Both the position numbers and the translations under genes were made by a program. A stretch of 64,000 bases of DNA, from contig NZ_JALJZV010000003.1 of NCBI RefSeq assembly GCF_024171535.1, positions 186,001 through 250,000 of the forward strand. The letters are read 5' to 3'. Below the pieces are notes generated by a model, which saw only the letters and a program-made list of their open reading frames with translations, was not told the origin of the DNA and did not search any database. Within the stretch, counting starts at the first letter, position 1. The number at the start of each line of letters is the position of its first letter. The DNA comes from Flavobacterium sp. HSC-61S13. Its GTDB lineage: Bacteria; Bacteroidota; Bacteroidia; Flavobacteriales; Flavobacteriaceae. Shown piece by piece: positions 34,289 through 44,055 of the stretch.

Positions 34289-36268
34289 TTGAGCACACTA
34301 TCCAAAACCTCGCCCAATTCCATTAATAAAGTTTCCGTGGGAACGCTTTTAGTTACCCTAGGAATTATTTTTGGCGACATCGGGACTTCGCCCTTATATG
34401 TGATGAAAGCCATCATGGGCAAAGAAGTAATTCAAGAAGCTATCGTTCTAGGGGCTATTTCCTGTGTTTTTTGGACACTGACCCTACAAACTACTTTTAA
34501 GTATGTCTTTCTAACTCTAAAAGCAGATAACAAGGGTGAAGGTGGGATTTTCTCTTTGTATACTCTGGTAAAAAGGCTGCATAAAAGGTGGCTGATTGTT
34601 CCCGCCATCATCGGTGGTAGTGCTCTATTAGCGGACGGTATTATTACCCCACCTATTTCGATTTCTTCTGCCTTGGAAGGGATTAAGATTTACCAACCGG
34701 ATCTGCAAACCATACCCTTGGTTTTAGGAATTTTGTTCGGTTTGTTTTTTATTCAACAATTTGGAACTAAATTCATCGGAAAGTTCTTTGGTCCGATGAT
34801 GTTAATCTGGTTTGTAATGCTGGGTATCTTAGGTGTTAGCCAAATGATGGGTAGTTTCTATGTCCTCAAAGCTTTAAACCCTTACTATGCCTTTCATTTA
34901 TTGTCGATACATTCCGACGGATATTACGTCTTAGGATTTGTATTTTTATGTACTACGGGTGCTGAAGCGCTTTATAGTGACTTGGGACATTGTGGTATTA
35001 AGAATATCCGAATCAGCTGGGCTTTTGTAAAAATTATGTTGGTATTAAACTATTTTGGACAAGGAGCTTATCTAATTGAACATTCCGGTAAAACCTTAAG
35101 TTTTTTATCAGCCAACCCGGACAATCCAGGAAATCCGTTCTACTTGATTATGCCTGAATGGTTTTTACCCATCGGAATTACCATTGCTACTATAGCTGCG
35201 GTTATCGCTTCTCAAGCCTTAATCAGTGGTTCGTTTACGTTAATCAATGAAGCGATGCGCTTAAATTTTTGGCCTAAAGTTCGCGTCAAGTTTCCGACCG
35301 ATATCAAGGGGCAATTGTATATCCCTTCTATAAACTGGTTGTTGTTTTTCGGATGTTGTTTTGTAGTATTACACTTCAAAGAATCCGGAAATATGGAGGC
35401 TGCGTATGGACTTGCCATAGTGATGTGTATGATTATGACCACCATCCTTTTAGGGTATTATATGGTACTAAAGCGTTATAACCCCATCTTTATCGTATTA
35501 ATTTTATTGGTTTATTTGAGTATTGAAATTTCATTCTTTATTGCCAACATACAAAAATTCTCTCATGGAGGTTACGTTTCTGTAGGTATTGCAGGTATAC
35601 TAGCGTTGACCATGACCATTTGCTTTTTGGGTAAACGCATCCGAAAAAATTACACGGAATTCACCAGTATTGACAAATATAAAACCGTCTTATCCGAAAT
35701 CAGTAAGGATCCGACCATCCCGAAATATGCGACGAATTTAATTTACTTAACCAATGCCCAAAATTCCGAAGAGGTCGAGGAAAAAATCATGTATTCGATT
35801 TTACAGAAAAGGCCTAAGCGCGCGGATAATTATTGGTTGTTGCACGTCAATGTAACCGATGAACCTTATCAAATGGAGTACCGCGTCAAGGAACTCCTAC
35901 ACGACAACCTGATTCGAATCGATTTCTATTTGGGCTTTCGAATCGCTCCGAAGATTAATTTGATGTTTAGAAAAGTGGTCAAAGACATGATGGAATCGGG
36001 TGAAGTTGACCTATCCAGCCGATATGCCTCACTGAATAGAAATAATATCTTGGGTGATTTTAAATTTGTTTTAATTGAAAAATTAGTGTCTTATGACAAT
36101 GATTTGCCCGTAAATGAAAGAATTATCTTAGATTTATACGATTTAATTAAAAAAATCAGCTTATCAGAAGAAAAAGCTTTTGGTTTAGATAGCAGTTCGG
36201 TGAAAATTGAATATTATCCGATGATCATCCGTCCAACACCTGATATTCCGCTGATTCGCAGAAAATAG
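34289..36268 (+). CDS. kup: KUP-type potassium transporter
   Basis: A 659-residue K+ uptake permease of the KUP/HAK/KT family with about 12 membrane segments in the first 430 residues and a cytoplasmic C-terminal domain. Signature motifs are LGIIFGDIGTSPLYVMKAI at about 23-41, GEGGIFSLYTL, and the GTKFIGKFFGP region. No ATG precedes the first conserved block. The best start is TTG at 34289 (Met-Ser-Thr-Leu-Ser-Lys). The preceding DUF4349 stop TAA at 34259-34261 is in the same frame with no stop between. An OmpA-family gene follows after 6 bases. Confidence 0.92.
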   Translation: MSTLSKTSPNSINKVSVGTLLVTLGIIFGDIGTSPLYVMKAIMGKEVIQEAIVLGAISCVFWTLTLQTTFKYVFLTLKADNKGEGGIFSLYTLVKRLHKRWLIVPAIIGGSALLADGIITPPISISSALEGIKIYQPDLQTIPLVLGILFGLFFIQQFGTKFIGKFFGPMMLIWFVMLGILGVSQMMGSFYVLKALNPYYAFHLLSIHSDGYYVLGFVFLCTTGAEALYSDLGHCGIKNIRISWAFVKIMLVLNYFGQGAYLIEHSGKTLSFLSANPDNPGNPFYLIMPEWFLPIGITIATIAAVIASQALISGSFTLINEAMRLNFWPKVRVKFPTDIKGQLYIPSINWLLFFGCCFVVLHFKESGNMEAAYGLAIVMCMIMTTILLGYYMVLKRYNPIFIVLILLVYLSIEISFFIANIQKFSHGGYVSVGIAGILALTMTICFLGKRIRKNYTEFTSIDKYKTVLSEISKDPTIPKYATNLIYLTNAQNSEEVEEKIMYSILQKRPKRADNYWLLHVNVTDEPYQMEYRVKELLHDNLIRIDFYLGFRIAPKINLMFRKVVKDMMESGEVDLSSRYASLNRNNILGDFKFVLIEKLVSYDNDLPVNERIILDLYDLIKKISLSEEKAFGLDSSSVKIEYYPMIIRPTPDIPLIRRK

Positions 36269-36274
36269 AAACGG

Positions 36275-37096
36275 ATGAGGTATTACAGTTGTGTTTGTTT
36301 ATTTATCGCTTATTTGCTGAGTTTTAGCGCTACAGCACAAGAGGAAAACATCCATTCCGTTTATTTTGATTTTGATCAATATCAGATTAAAAACAAAGAA
36401 CAGCAACTGCTCTTAGCATTTATCAAAGATCTCGATACTGTCGCTATAGAAACCATCGAGATCTTTGGATATTGTGACGACAGAGGCAAAGACGATTACA
36501 ATTTTAAGCTTTCGGAGAAAAGGGCTTATGCGATCCAAAAAGTTATCTTGGATCAAGGAATTCGAAACAAGGTCGTAGTCACTATAGAAGGCAAAGGCCG
36601 AGTGATGATTGACCAAGATTTCTCTAAGGATTTGACTAAACTACGTCAGAAAAACAGACGTGTGGACTTGCTGCTGAATTTCAAGCAAATTCCGTTTGAA
36701 AAACAACCGGGTATCTACACCGAATTTAAGGATAGCTTGGTCGAAGGGGATCGGATTATTTTACAAAATGTGTACTTCGAACAGGGACATAGCAAATTGA
36801 CCCCTAAAGCCAAAAAGGAATTGCGCGAGATCGCTAAAAAGATGAAAGCACAAAAAGATTTTAATTTTGAAATTCACGGACATATTTGCTGTACGCCGAA
36901 ACGGTATAAGGAAACCTTTGACAAGAGTACTCATAAACGCGAATTGTCGTCAAATCGAGCTAAAAACGTCTATTTGTTTCTCATACAACTCAAAGTGCCT
37001 AAAGACCGCTTAAAACACTTTGGCTGTGGCAATGAATATCCCCTGAATTTGACTCCTGATTTAGATCGAAGAGTTGAAGTTCTTATCACGAAATAA
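36275..37096 (+). CDS. OmpA-family protein with two OmpA-like domains
   Basis: A 273-residue exported protein with a signal peptide ending SFSATAQ near 22. Two peptidoglycan-binding OmpA-type domains follow in tandem. The first (about 25-130) has VYFDFDQYQIKN and IEIFGYCDDRGKDDYNFKLSEKRA. The second (about 160-273) has VYFEQGHSKLTPKAKKEL, FEIHGHICC and LSSNRAKNVYLFLI. The second domain has HGHICC where HGHTD is usual. There is no beta-barrel, so it is probably periplasmic. It follows kup closely, likely in the same transcript. Confidence 0.85.
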   Translation: MRYYSCVCLFIAYLLSFSATAQEENIHSVYFDFDQYQIKNKEQQLLLAFIKDLDTVAIETIEIFGYCDDRGKDDYNFKLSEKRAYAIQKVILDQGIRNKVVVTIEGKGRVMIDQDFSKDLTKLRQKNRRVDLLLNFKQIPFEKQPGIYTEFKDSLVEGDRIILQNVYFEQGHSKLTPKAKKELREIAKKMKAQKDFNFEIHGHICCTPKRYKETFDKSTHKRELSSNRAKNVYLFLIQLKVPKDRLKHFGCGNEYPLNLTPDLDRRVEVLITK

Positions 37097-37113
37097 GCAT
37101 CCGATTCGATTTT

Positions 37114-37189
37114 CGACTCACGACTCACGAATTACGACTCACGAATTACGACTCACGAATTACGACTCACGAATTACGACTCACGAATT
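37114..37189. repeat. 14-bp tandem repeat (five perfect copies)
   Basis: Five exact copies of ACGACTCACGAATT occupy 37120-37189, preceded by a partial copy. They lie between the converging OmpA-like and ElaA-like genes. The last copy reaches into the acetyltransferase gene, where it encodes the final Ile-Arg-Glu-Ser and the stop. Such short tandem arrays arise by slippage. They are not a CRISPR, as there are no spacers. Confidence 0.9.
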
Positions 37190-37641
37190 ACACAACGCAT
37201 ATGAATATGCGGAATGTCATCTTCCAAATACATTTCCGAAGTTTTTACAAAACCGTGTTTTTCATAAAAGGACTTAAGGTATTCCTGTGCAGAAATGTCG
37301 ATTGTCCTAGTTTGGTATTCCGTTTCTATATGTTCCAAGCACTGCTTGATCAATTGGTGTCCCAATCCATAACTTCTAAATTTAGGACTGACGATCACCC
37401 TGCCAATCGAAGCGGCGTTATCAAAATAAACTCCTTCTTTAAAAATTCGAGCATAGGCGGCTAAATCATCCCCGTTCCAAATCATCACGTGTTCCGCGTC
37501 GAAGTCTTTGCTGTCAATATCCATATAGGCACAGTTTTGCTCAACGATAAACACCTCACACCTCAGTTGCAGCAATTGATAAACCTCCATCGGAGTTAGT
37601 GCGTTAAAAGGCTTTATTTCGATTCTAAAATCTTTATTCAT
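37174..37641 (-). CDS. elaA: GNAT N-acetyltransferase, ElaA family
   Basis: A 155-residue acetyl-CoA-dependent acetyltransferase. The ElaA pattern is clear: FNALTPMEVYQLLQLRCEVFIVEQNCAYMDID at the N terminus (about 12-43), the acetyl-CoA site SIGRVIVSPKFRSYGLGHQLI (about 88-108), and YLKSFYEKHGFVKTSEMYLEDDIPHIHM at the end (about 121-148). Its substrate is unknown. The start overlaps the DUF4837 stop by 8 bases, so it is the last gene of a pgk/mltD/DUF4837 series. The last codons are formed by the 14-bp tandem repeat, so the natural C terminus may differ between strains. Confidence 0.88.
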   Translation of the reverse strand: MNKDFRIEIKPFNALTPMEVYQLLQLRCEVFIVEQNCAYMDIDSKDFDAEHVMIWNGDDLAAYARIFKEGVYFDNAASIGRVIVSPKFRSYGLGHQLIKQCLEHIETEYQTRTIDISAQEYLKSFYEKHGFVKTSEMYLEDDIPHIHMRCVIRES

Positions 37642-38614
37642 GAAATTTGATGGTTTTGATTATCGCTTCAAGCTCAAAAAGCAGGTCGCGTTTGGAATTG
37701 GAAGGATAATAGGTAAAGCCTTCTACAAAGAGATACCTGTTGTAATATTCGTCTTTAAATACGTAACAAATATACGGTCCGTTCATAAAGTTATTGATCA
37801 TGTCCCAAGTTCCGCGCAACTCTTTGACTTCCATTTGGTCGAGTACAATCTTTTTTATAAAGGGTGAATAACCTTCGTCGGTTTTCATAAAAGAATTGGG
37901 AACGGTACCGTGGATATAAGTTTTACCGATGGAATCTTTGACTTGAATGATGTTGCTTATCTTGTCGTTTTTATTGTCAATTCTCGATATCGGTACCTCA
38001 TAAAACAACAGATTACTATTGCCGGAAGCTACCTCTTTTTTAAGCCAAATAAAATCGTCCTCTTCAAATACGTATTTATAATCCGAAGGTATCATCATTT
38101 TGACTCCAAAAAGATCGGTAATGCGTTCCATATTTATTTTAGATCCCCTACTGATGGCGTGTTGCATTTCATTGAGTTCTAATTTTTTTATGGTCGACAC
38201 TATCGAATCCACATTAAATCGAAACTCGTCGATTAACTCTGAAGCTGATGGGGCATTGATGGTAAAGATATTTTGCGGTGTCGCATATTTACTGCGCTCT
38301 AAAGTAAAGAGGCAATTGGACTTGTCAGAGAAAACGATAATATTACGAGAAAGTCTGTTTTTATCGACAAATATTCGTGGAGAGAATTGCACTATACTGA
38401 ACTGCGGTTCTTCTTGTGGCAACCCATCTAGCGGTGCTGCCAAATACTTTCGAATACTATCTCCCGAACTTCCGATCCATAGCGAATCGTTCATAATTAA
38501 AGTCAAGTGATTGTATTTTCCAACGGAATCGGGTAATCTCCCAGGATGTTTAATTCGATCTTCCTTACAGGCCAAAACCAATAGAGCAAGACAGACAATC
38601 AGAATTTTTTTCAC
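37634..38614 (-). CDS. DUF4837 family lipoprotein
   Basis: A 326-residue protein with a lipoprotein signal peptide MKKILIVCLALLVLAC (Cys16). It matches the DUF4837 family of Bacteroidota lipoproteins, with motifs such as GRLPDSVGKYNHLTLIMNDSLW near the start, FSPRIFVDKNRLSRNIIVF, and LRGTWDMINNFMNGPY near the end. The function is unknown. It lies 15 bases after an MltD-like transglycosylase and overlaps the next gene, so a link to the cell envelope is inferred from position. Confidence 0.82.
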   Translation of the reverse strand: MKKILIVCLALLVLACKEDRIKHPGRLPDSVGKYNHLTLIMNDSLWIGSSGDSIRKYLAAPLDGLPQEEPQFSIVQFSPRIFVDKNRLSRNIIVFSDKSNCLFTLERSKYATPQNIFTINAPSASELIDEFRFNVDSIVSTIKKLELNEMQHAISRGSKINMERITDLFGVKMMIPSDYKYVFEEDDFIWLKKEVASGNSNLLFYEVPISRIDNKNDKISNIIQVKDSIGKTYIHGTVPNSFMKTDEGYSPFIKKIVLDQMEVKELRGTWDMINNFMNGPYICYVFKDEYYNRYLFVEGFTYYPSNSKRDLLFELEAIIKTIKFHE

Positions 38615-38629
38615 TTGACTTTAATGGTT

Positions 38630-40132
38630 TTATCCGTCAATACGTAACTTCATCCCGGGATGAATGTTTTGACCTTCTTTTAAATTATTGATTTTTTTCA
38701 ACTGCCCGATCGAAATACCAGGATGTTTTTTAGAAATAGAATAGAGAGAGTCACCGCTTCTAACCGTATATGTTTTTTCAGATTTTGCCGACTTGGTATT
38801 AGCGATATTAGCCACTATAGCTCCTACTTTTAATTTTTTACCTGGGTGAATCGCGTTGGAATTCATATTATTCCACTTTTTGATTTGCGCTACAGTTATT
38901 CCATATTTATTGGCAACTACTCCCAAACTTTCCCCATTTCTCACGGTGTGATAGGTTGGTTTAGTATCGTTAGTAACCAAGGCAGAATTAGATTCTAAAG
39001 TGAAAATAGGCTTTTCAACTTTATCGTTTTCATGATCGATATAGGCATAGATCTTATCTTCATTTGACGCGAAGAGTCCGACTTTGTTAATCGGCAATCT
39101 GACAAAATGATTTTTACCCGATACATACGGAATCTCTTTCAGCTTATAAGTTGGGTTTAAAAATTCAATTTCATGTGATGAGATATCCAAAAGCGACGAA
39201 ATTTGATCAAATGTCATTCTTTTTTTTACAGCGATCGTATCGGTTTGAGCTAGAACGGCTGGTGAATTATTTGCAACAATACCGTGTTCTTTTCCATATT
39301 CAAAAATATACATGGTAGCAAAGAAAGCCGGTAAATAACCTTGCGTTTCTTTAGGCAGGTTTTTGCGAATATTCCAGTAGTTTGTATAACCACTTGAACG
39401 ACGTATCGCTTTGGAAACATTTCCTGGTCCGGCATTATAAGAAGCCAATACCAAATCCCAATCTCCAAAAATAGCGTATAAATCCGATAGGTATTTAGCT
39501 GCTGCCTCTGATGACTTTAAAGGATCTGAACGTTCATCGACAAAGGAATTCACTTCCAATCCGTATTGCTTACCTGTAGGATACATAAATTGCCATAAAC
39601 CTGTGGCACCTACTCGAGAGCGAGCTGCTGGATTCAAAGCAGATTCCACTATAGCTAAATACTTCACTTCCAATGGAACATCATATTTTGCTAAGTGTTC
39701 TTCAAACATCGGAAAATAATAATCGGCCAAGCCCATTAATCGAGCATAGGATTTCTTTCTATTCTTTAAAAAGGATTTAATAACCCGTTCTAAAGATTCG
39801 TTATATTCAATTTTAAATGGTGATTTTTGATCGAGTAATTTAAGTCGGCTTTTCAATAATTCTGTGGGTAACTCATCGAAACTCACGTCTTCATCTCTGT
39901 AGATATTACTGATGTCTGACTCCATTTCTTCGAATAAATCAAGATTTACTAACTCTTTGGTCATGCGTTCTTCGATACAACTACTCATCGAATGATTGAC
40001 AAATGAATTTTTAATGGAATCTAAATACGAAATGGTGCTTTCTGCATTGTTGTTATTGCTTTCCGACGAAATCTGAGCGAAAGCTCCGATAGAAAACAAG
40101 CTTAATAGAAGGGTTGATACTTTGGTATTCAT
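38630..40132 (-). CDS. MltD-like lytic transglycosylase with two LysM domains
   Basis: A 500-residue exported murein hydrolase with signal peptide to about residue 19 (STLLLSLFSIGAFAQ). The SLT-type catalytic domain (about 140-300) has the catalytic Glu in YLAIVESALNPAARS. The partner motifs GATGLWQFMYPTGKQYGL and LASYNAGPGNV follow. Two LysM repeats near the C terminus (about 396-440 and 452-498) begin YHTVRNGESLGVVANKYG and TYTVRSGDSLYSISKKH and would bind peptidoglycan. It cleaves glycan strands to form anhydromuropeptides. It lies after pgk with a hairpin between and before DUF4837. Confidence 0.92.
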   Translation of the reverse strand: MNTKVSTLLLSLFSIGAFAQISSESNNNNAESTISYLDSIKNSFVNHSMSSCIEERMTKELVNLDLFEEMESDISNIYRDEDVSFDELPTELLKSRLKLLDQKSPFKIEYNESLERVIKSFLKNRKKSYARLMGLADYYFPMFEEHLAKYDVPLEVKYLAIVESALNPAARSRVGATGLWQFMYPTGKQYGLEVNSFVDERSDPLKSSEAAAKYLSDLYAIFGDWDLVLASYNAGPGNVSKAIRRSSGYTNYWNIRKNLPKETQGYLPAFFATMYIFEYGKEHGIVANNSPAVLAQTDTIAVKKRMTFDQISSLLDISSHEIEFLNPTYKLKEIPYVSGKNHFVRLPINKVGLFASNEDKIYAYIDHENDKVEKPIFTLESNSALVTNDTKPTYHTVRNGESLGVVANKYGITVAQIKKWNNMNSNAIHPGKKLKVGAIVANIANTKSAKSEKTYTVRSGDSLYSISKKHPGISIGQLKKINNLKEGQNIHPGMKLRIDG

Positions 40133-40145
40133 GCTTAACTTTTTG

Positions 40146-40186
40146 AAATAGAGCAGGGTGTCGTTAATCCCTGCTCTATTATGAAT
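40146..40186 (-). terminator. Hairpin between pgk and mltD-like gene
   Basis: ATAGAGCAGGG and CCCTGCTCTAT flank a 10-base loop. The minus-strand tail (TTTC) is poor, so it may be a partial terminator or attenuator after pgk. Confidence 0.55.
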
Positions 40187-40189
40187 TTT

Positions 40190-41380
40190 TTAATTGTTTT
40201 CGATGGCTGCTATACCCGGCAATGTTTTTCCTTCCAACATTTCCAACATAGCTCCTCCACCTGTAGAGACATAACTCATTTTTGATTCAAGACCAAATTG
40301 CTTTACTGCGGCTACAGAATCCCCTCCTCCAACTAAAGAGAATGTTCCTGATTGGGTTGCTTCCGCAATATAATTTCCTAAGGAAATGGTTCCGTTCGAA
40401 AATTTTTCTAGTTCAAAAACCCCTAAAGGTCCATTCCACAAAATAATTTTCGATTCTTTAATAACTGGCTTTAAAAGCTCTAAGGTTTTTGGGCCCACAT
40501 CTAATCCCTGCCATCCGTCAGGAATATCATTGACATCGACAATTTTAATATTCGCAGTATTTGAAAATGCATCTGCTGCAATTACATCAACTGGCAAGTG
40601 AATCTGAACATTTTTTTCCTTGGCTTTTCTAATAATTTCCAATGCCAATTCCATTTTGTCATCCTCACAGATAGAACTTCCTATTTTACCGCCTAAGGCT
40701 TTAATAAACGTAAAAGTCATACCTCCACCAATAATCATATGATCGATTTTATCTAAAATATTTTCGATAATCGTTATTTTAGAAGACACCTTTGAACCGC
40801 CTAATACAGCCGTTACCGGTTTATCTGTACTATTTAAAACTTTATGTATACTTTCAATTTCTTTGGCTAATAAATAACCAAAAGTTTTATTCTCTGGAAA
40901 AAACTGAGCAATAACGGTTGTGGACGCATGTGCTCTATGCGCTGTTCCAAAGGCATCATTGATATAGATATCTCCTAATTTCGCCAATTGCTCTGCGAAA
41001 GATACCGTTCCCTTTTCCTCTTCTGGATGAAAACGCAGGTTTTCCAATAATAGTATGGAACCCGATTTACTATTTTTTACTACATCCTCTACTTCACTAC
41101 CCACACAATCAGGTACAAAAGTAACCGGCATACCCAAAACCTCTTGCGTTTTTGATACGATATGTCTTAAAGAGTCTTGATCTTCCACTCCTTTTGGTCT
41201 TCCTAAATGCGACATCAAAATGGCAGTACCTCCCCCTTCAATAACCTTGAGTATGGTTGGTTTGGCGGCCTCGATCCTATTGGCATCAGTCACCGCGAAA
41301 TCAGCGTCTAACGGCACATTAAAATCAACTCTTATCAGTACTTTTTTATCTTTAAAATTAAAATCGTTAATGGTTTTCAT
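40190..41380 (-). CDS. pgk: Phosphoglycerate kinase
   Basis: The glycolytic enzyme that forms ATP from 1,3-bisphosphoglycerate. The 396-residue length is standard. Motifs are [13 protein letters not shown] near the N terminus, [46 protein letters not shown] and the nucleotide-binding [13 protein letters not shown] near the end. It is preceded by a TATATTTG element and probably leads the minus-strand series mltD-like, DUF4837, elaA-like. Confidence 0.97.
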   Translation of the reverse strand: MKTINDFNFKDKKVLIRVDFNVPLDADFAVTDANRIEAAKPTILKVIEGGGTAILMSHLGRPKGVEDQDSLRHIVSKTQEVLGMPVTFVPDCVGSEVEDVVKNSKSGSILLLENLRFHPEEEKGTVSFAEQLAKLGDIYINDAFGTAHRAHASTTVIAQFFPENKTFGYLLAKEIESIHKVLNSTDKPVTAVLGGSKVSSKITIIENILDKIDHMIIGGGMTFTFIKALGGKIGSSICEDDKMELALEIIRKAKEKNVQIHLPVDVIAADAFSNTANIKIVDVNDIPDGWQGLDVGPKTLELLKPVIKESKIILWNGPLGVFELEKFSNGTISLGNYIAEATQSGTFSLVGGGDSVAAVKQFGLESKMSYVSTGGGAMLEMLEGKTLPGIAAIENN

Positions 41381-41701
41381 TATATAATTTAATGGGGTTC
41401 AGTTATAGAAATTTCACAAATATAAACTTTTTTAGTTTTTAAAAAACTGATTTAAACCCATCCGAGAACAGAATAACTGAATTTTAAGGTTTTAAGGTTT
41501 TTTTAAGATTTAAAAAAATGTTTATGGATTTTACTTCTAAATAACCTTTATTTTGATGAAATCAACCTCATAATCCTGCGATATCACCAATTGGAAAGAT
41601 TTTATTTTGGCTTTATAAAAGTACCTTTTCCCTGCTGATCTGGTTTTAATTCCCAGTACTTTTCAAATATTTGGCTTACATTTATCCTCTAAATTTATGA
41701 T
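41381..41701. other. Gene-free divergent region between pgk and monooxygenase
   Basis: It contains the pgk -7 element and otherwise AT-rich sequence with T-rich and A-rich runs. No ORF or stable hairpin stands out. Confidence 0.45.
41417..41424 (-). promoter_or_regulatory. -7 element of pgk (TATATTTG)
   Basis: TATATTTG on the minus strand lies 36 bases before the pgk start. A -33 TTTG is not evident. Confidence 0.5.
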
Positions 41702-42853
41702 ATGTCTAAACACTTTATCATCATTGGTGGAGGGATTGCAGGACTCGCTACAGCCATTAGCTTAAAAAAATTGGGACATAGCGTCAAGGTTTTTGAATCC
41801 AAACCCGATATCTTAGGTTTAGGAGCCGGATTGGGACTCGCTGCCAATGCGATGAAAGCCCTTGATTATTTAGATTTGGCAGAAGAACTAATACCGTTGG
41901 GCAATATGTTGAGTTCCTTGACCATTAAGGACGCACATGGAATTCCGATTTTTCAAGCCGACACCGAATTGGTTAAAAACGGAACTGCTGATAACTTCAG
42001 TATTCACCGCAAAGTCTTGATAAAGTATTTGTTTGATAAACTCAGTACTGAGGATACCGAGGTATCTAAAAAGTTAGTAGCAGTAAGTCAAAATGATCGT
42101 CAAGTTGAAGTTACTTTTTCCGATGGTACTCAAGCGGTTGCCGATTATTTAATTGGATGTGATGGTGTTGGATCAGTGGTGCGACAAACATTGCTGCCCA
42201 AGTCTACACCGCAATATGCGGGTTATACTTGTTGGCGGGCTATAACGCCCAATCCCAATATCGACGTGCAAGATGGAACGGAAATTTGGGATCAATCCGG
42301 TCGTTTTGGCTTTGTTCCTCTAAGGGGCAATCTCATTTACTGGTATGTCTGTATCAACACAACTACGGAGAATTACGCTACAATTAAAGCTTACGGCATT
42401 AAAGAATTAAAATCGATTTTTAAGGATTTTTATAAAGAAGTCCCTCATATCATTTCAAATACAGCCGACAAAGATTTAATCCAAAGTGATATTTTAGACA
42501 TTAAACCGCTCAAACAATTTGCCTTTGAACGGATTTTACTATTGGGTGATGCGGCTCATGCAACCACACCAAATATGGGTCAAGGGGCTTGTATGGCCAT
42601 TGAAGATGTCGCTGTATTGATTCACGAATTAAAATTGGAAACCGATGTGATCAGTGCCTTTAAAAAATTCGAACGCAAACGTCTAAAACGCACGCGTTCT
42701 GTAACGGTCAAGTCCAAACAAGTAGGTATCATCGCGCAACTTGAATCACCTATATTATGTCGAATTCGAAATAGTTTTTTTAGAAATTTGCCGCAATCCT
42801 TTGCAAAAAATCAAATGGAAAAACTCTTAAATACCAACATATTTAAAGCCTAA
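41702..42853 (+). CDS. FAD-dependent monooxygenase
   Basis: A 383-residue flavoprotein of the p-hydroxybenzoate-hydroxylase-like group. The FAD-binding fingerprint IIGGGIAGLATAISLKKLG is at about 6-24 with FES ending the second strand. The mid motif YLIGCDGVGSVVRQ and the second FAD motif RILLLGDAAHATTPNMGQG (about 277-295) are present. No membrane segment or signal is visible. The substrate is unknown; similar proteins hydroxylate aromatic compounds or drugs such as tetracyclines, but nothing here points to one. It stands alone before holB. Confidence 0.85.
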   Translation: MSKHFIIIGGGIAGLATAISLKKLGHSVKVFESKPDILGLGAGLGLAANAMKALDYLDLAEELIPLGNMLSSLTIKDAHGIPIFQADTELVKNGTADNFSIHRKVLIKYLFDKLSTEDTEVSKKLVAVSQNDRQVEVTFSDGTQAVADYLIGCDGVGSVVRQTLLPKSTPQYAGYTCWRAITPNPNIDVQDGTEIWDQSGRFGFVPLRGNLIYWYVCINTTTENYATIKAYGIKELKSIFKDFYKEVPHIISNTADKDLIQSDILDIKPLKQFAFERILLLGDAAHATTPNMGQGACMAIEDVAVLIHELKLETDVISAFKKFERKRLKRTRSVTVKSKQVGIIAQLESPILCRIRNSFFRNLPQSFAKNQMEKLLNTNIFKA

Positions 42854-42894
42854 AACTTCGGTTATTATCCCTTTTCTAAATCGGTAATTTCAAT

Positions 42895-42902
42895 TATATT
42901 TG
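42895..42902 (+). promoter_or_regulatory. -7 element immediately before holB (TATATTTG)
   Basis: TATATTTG ends 4 bases before the holB ATG at 42907. Transcription starting at the usual distance would give an almost leaderless message. Confidence 0.5.
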
Positions 42903-42906
42903 TCCT

Positions 42907-44055
42907 ATGCAGTTTTCAGAAATAATCGGTCAACAACATCTCAAGAATCATTTGATTCAAAGTGCCTCTTCAGGTCGTATTCCTCATGCACAATTGTTTA
43001 TTGGTCCTGATGGTTCAGGTACTTTGCCTATTGCAATAGCCTATGCCCAGTATTTATTGTGCAAAAATACTGGAACCGAAAATACGGGTGGCTCTGATGC
43101 GTGCAATTTAAAGTTTAAGTCATTGGGTCATCCCGATCTCCATTTTGCCTTTCCTGTAGCAACAACCGATGCGGTCAAGAAAAATGCAACTAGCGATAGT
43201 TTTATGGAAACTTGGAGAAAATTTGTAACCGATAATCCGTACGGAAATCTTTTTGATTGGTACAATCATATCGATATTCAAAACAAACAAGGTCAAATTG
43301 GTGTGGATGAAGCACATGAAGTTCTAAAAAAACTGGCACTTAAATCCTATGAAGGCGGTTATAAAGTCATGATTATTTGGATGGCCGACAAACTGAATGT
43401 CGAGGCCTCGAATAAACTTTTAAAACTCCTGGAAGAGCCACCTGCCAAAACCGTTTTTATCTTAATCGCTGAAAACGAAAAATCGATTATACAAACTATT
43501 TTATCGCGTTGTCAAATATTGAAATTTCCAGCATTAACCGCTGTTGAAATTGAAACGGCTTTAATTGAAAGAGAACAGTCAGACCCATCTGCCGCCGCAT
43601 TAATTTCAAGACAAGCTCAAGGAAATTACAATAAAGCCTTGCATTTACTTAGAAATAAACAAGACGATTTACCCTTTGAAAATTGGTTTGTACAATGGGT
43701 ACGAGCTGCATTTCGAGCCAAGGGCAATGCCGCAGTAATTCAAGATCTCATTCTTTGGAGTGAAGAACTGGCCGCTTTGGGAAGAGAATCGCAAAAGCAA
43801 TTTTTAGAATTCTGTATCGAAATGTTTAGACAGGCTTTGTTAATTAATTATCAAGCACCGCAATTGGTTTTTTATCAAACCACCGTCGAAAAATTCAAAT
43901 TGGAAAACTTTGCACCCTATGTCAATAATTCCAATATCAACGAAATATTCAACGAATTATCTGATGCCATCTACCACATTGAACGCAATGGAAATCCGAA
44001 GATGATTTTTACAGATCTATCGATTAAACTGACTCGTTTGATCCACCAAAAATAG
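42907..44055 (+). CDS. holB: DNA polymerase III subunit delta'
   Basis: A 382-residue AAA+ clamp-loader subunit. The N-terminal part shows IIGQQHLKNHLIQSASSGRIPHAQLF and a degenerate P-loop GPDGSGTLP lacking the lysine, as is usual for delta'. Further motifs are VDEAHEVLKKLALKS, MIIWMADKLNVEASNKLLKLLEEPP (the family's strongest block, about 156-180) and ILSRCQILKFP, the SRC motif. It lacks the zinc-binding cysteine set of the gamma/tau subunit. It acts in loading the sliding clamp at replication forks. Confidence 0.92.
   Translation: MQFSEIIGQQHLKNHLIQSASSGRIPHAQLFIGPDGSGTLPIAIAYAQYLLCKNTGTENTGGSDACNLKFKSLGHPDLHFAFPVATTDAVKKNATSDSFMETWRKFVTDNPYGNLFDWYNHIDIQNKQGQIGVDEAHEVLKKLALKSYEGGYKVMIIWMADKLNVEASNKLLKLLEEPPAKTVFILIAENEKSIIQTILSRCQILKFPALTAVEIETALIEREQSDPSAAALISRQAQGNYNKALHLLRNKQDDLPFENWFVQWVRAAFRAKGNAAVIQDLILWSEELAALGRESQKQFLEFCIEMFRQALLINYQAPQLVFYQTTVEKFKLENFAPYVNNSNINEIFNELSDAIYHIERNGNPKMIFTDLSIKLTRLIHQK

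Noticed and set aside
37114..37189. Possible CRISPR array
   Set aside because: Repeats are contiguous 14-mers without spacers, and no cas genes are present.
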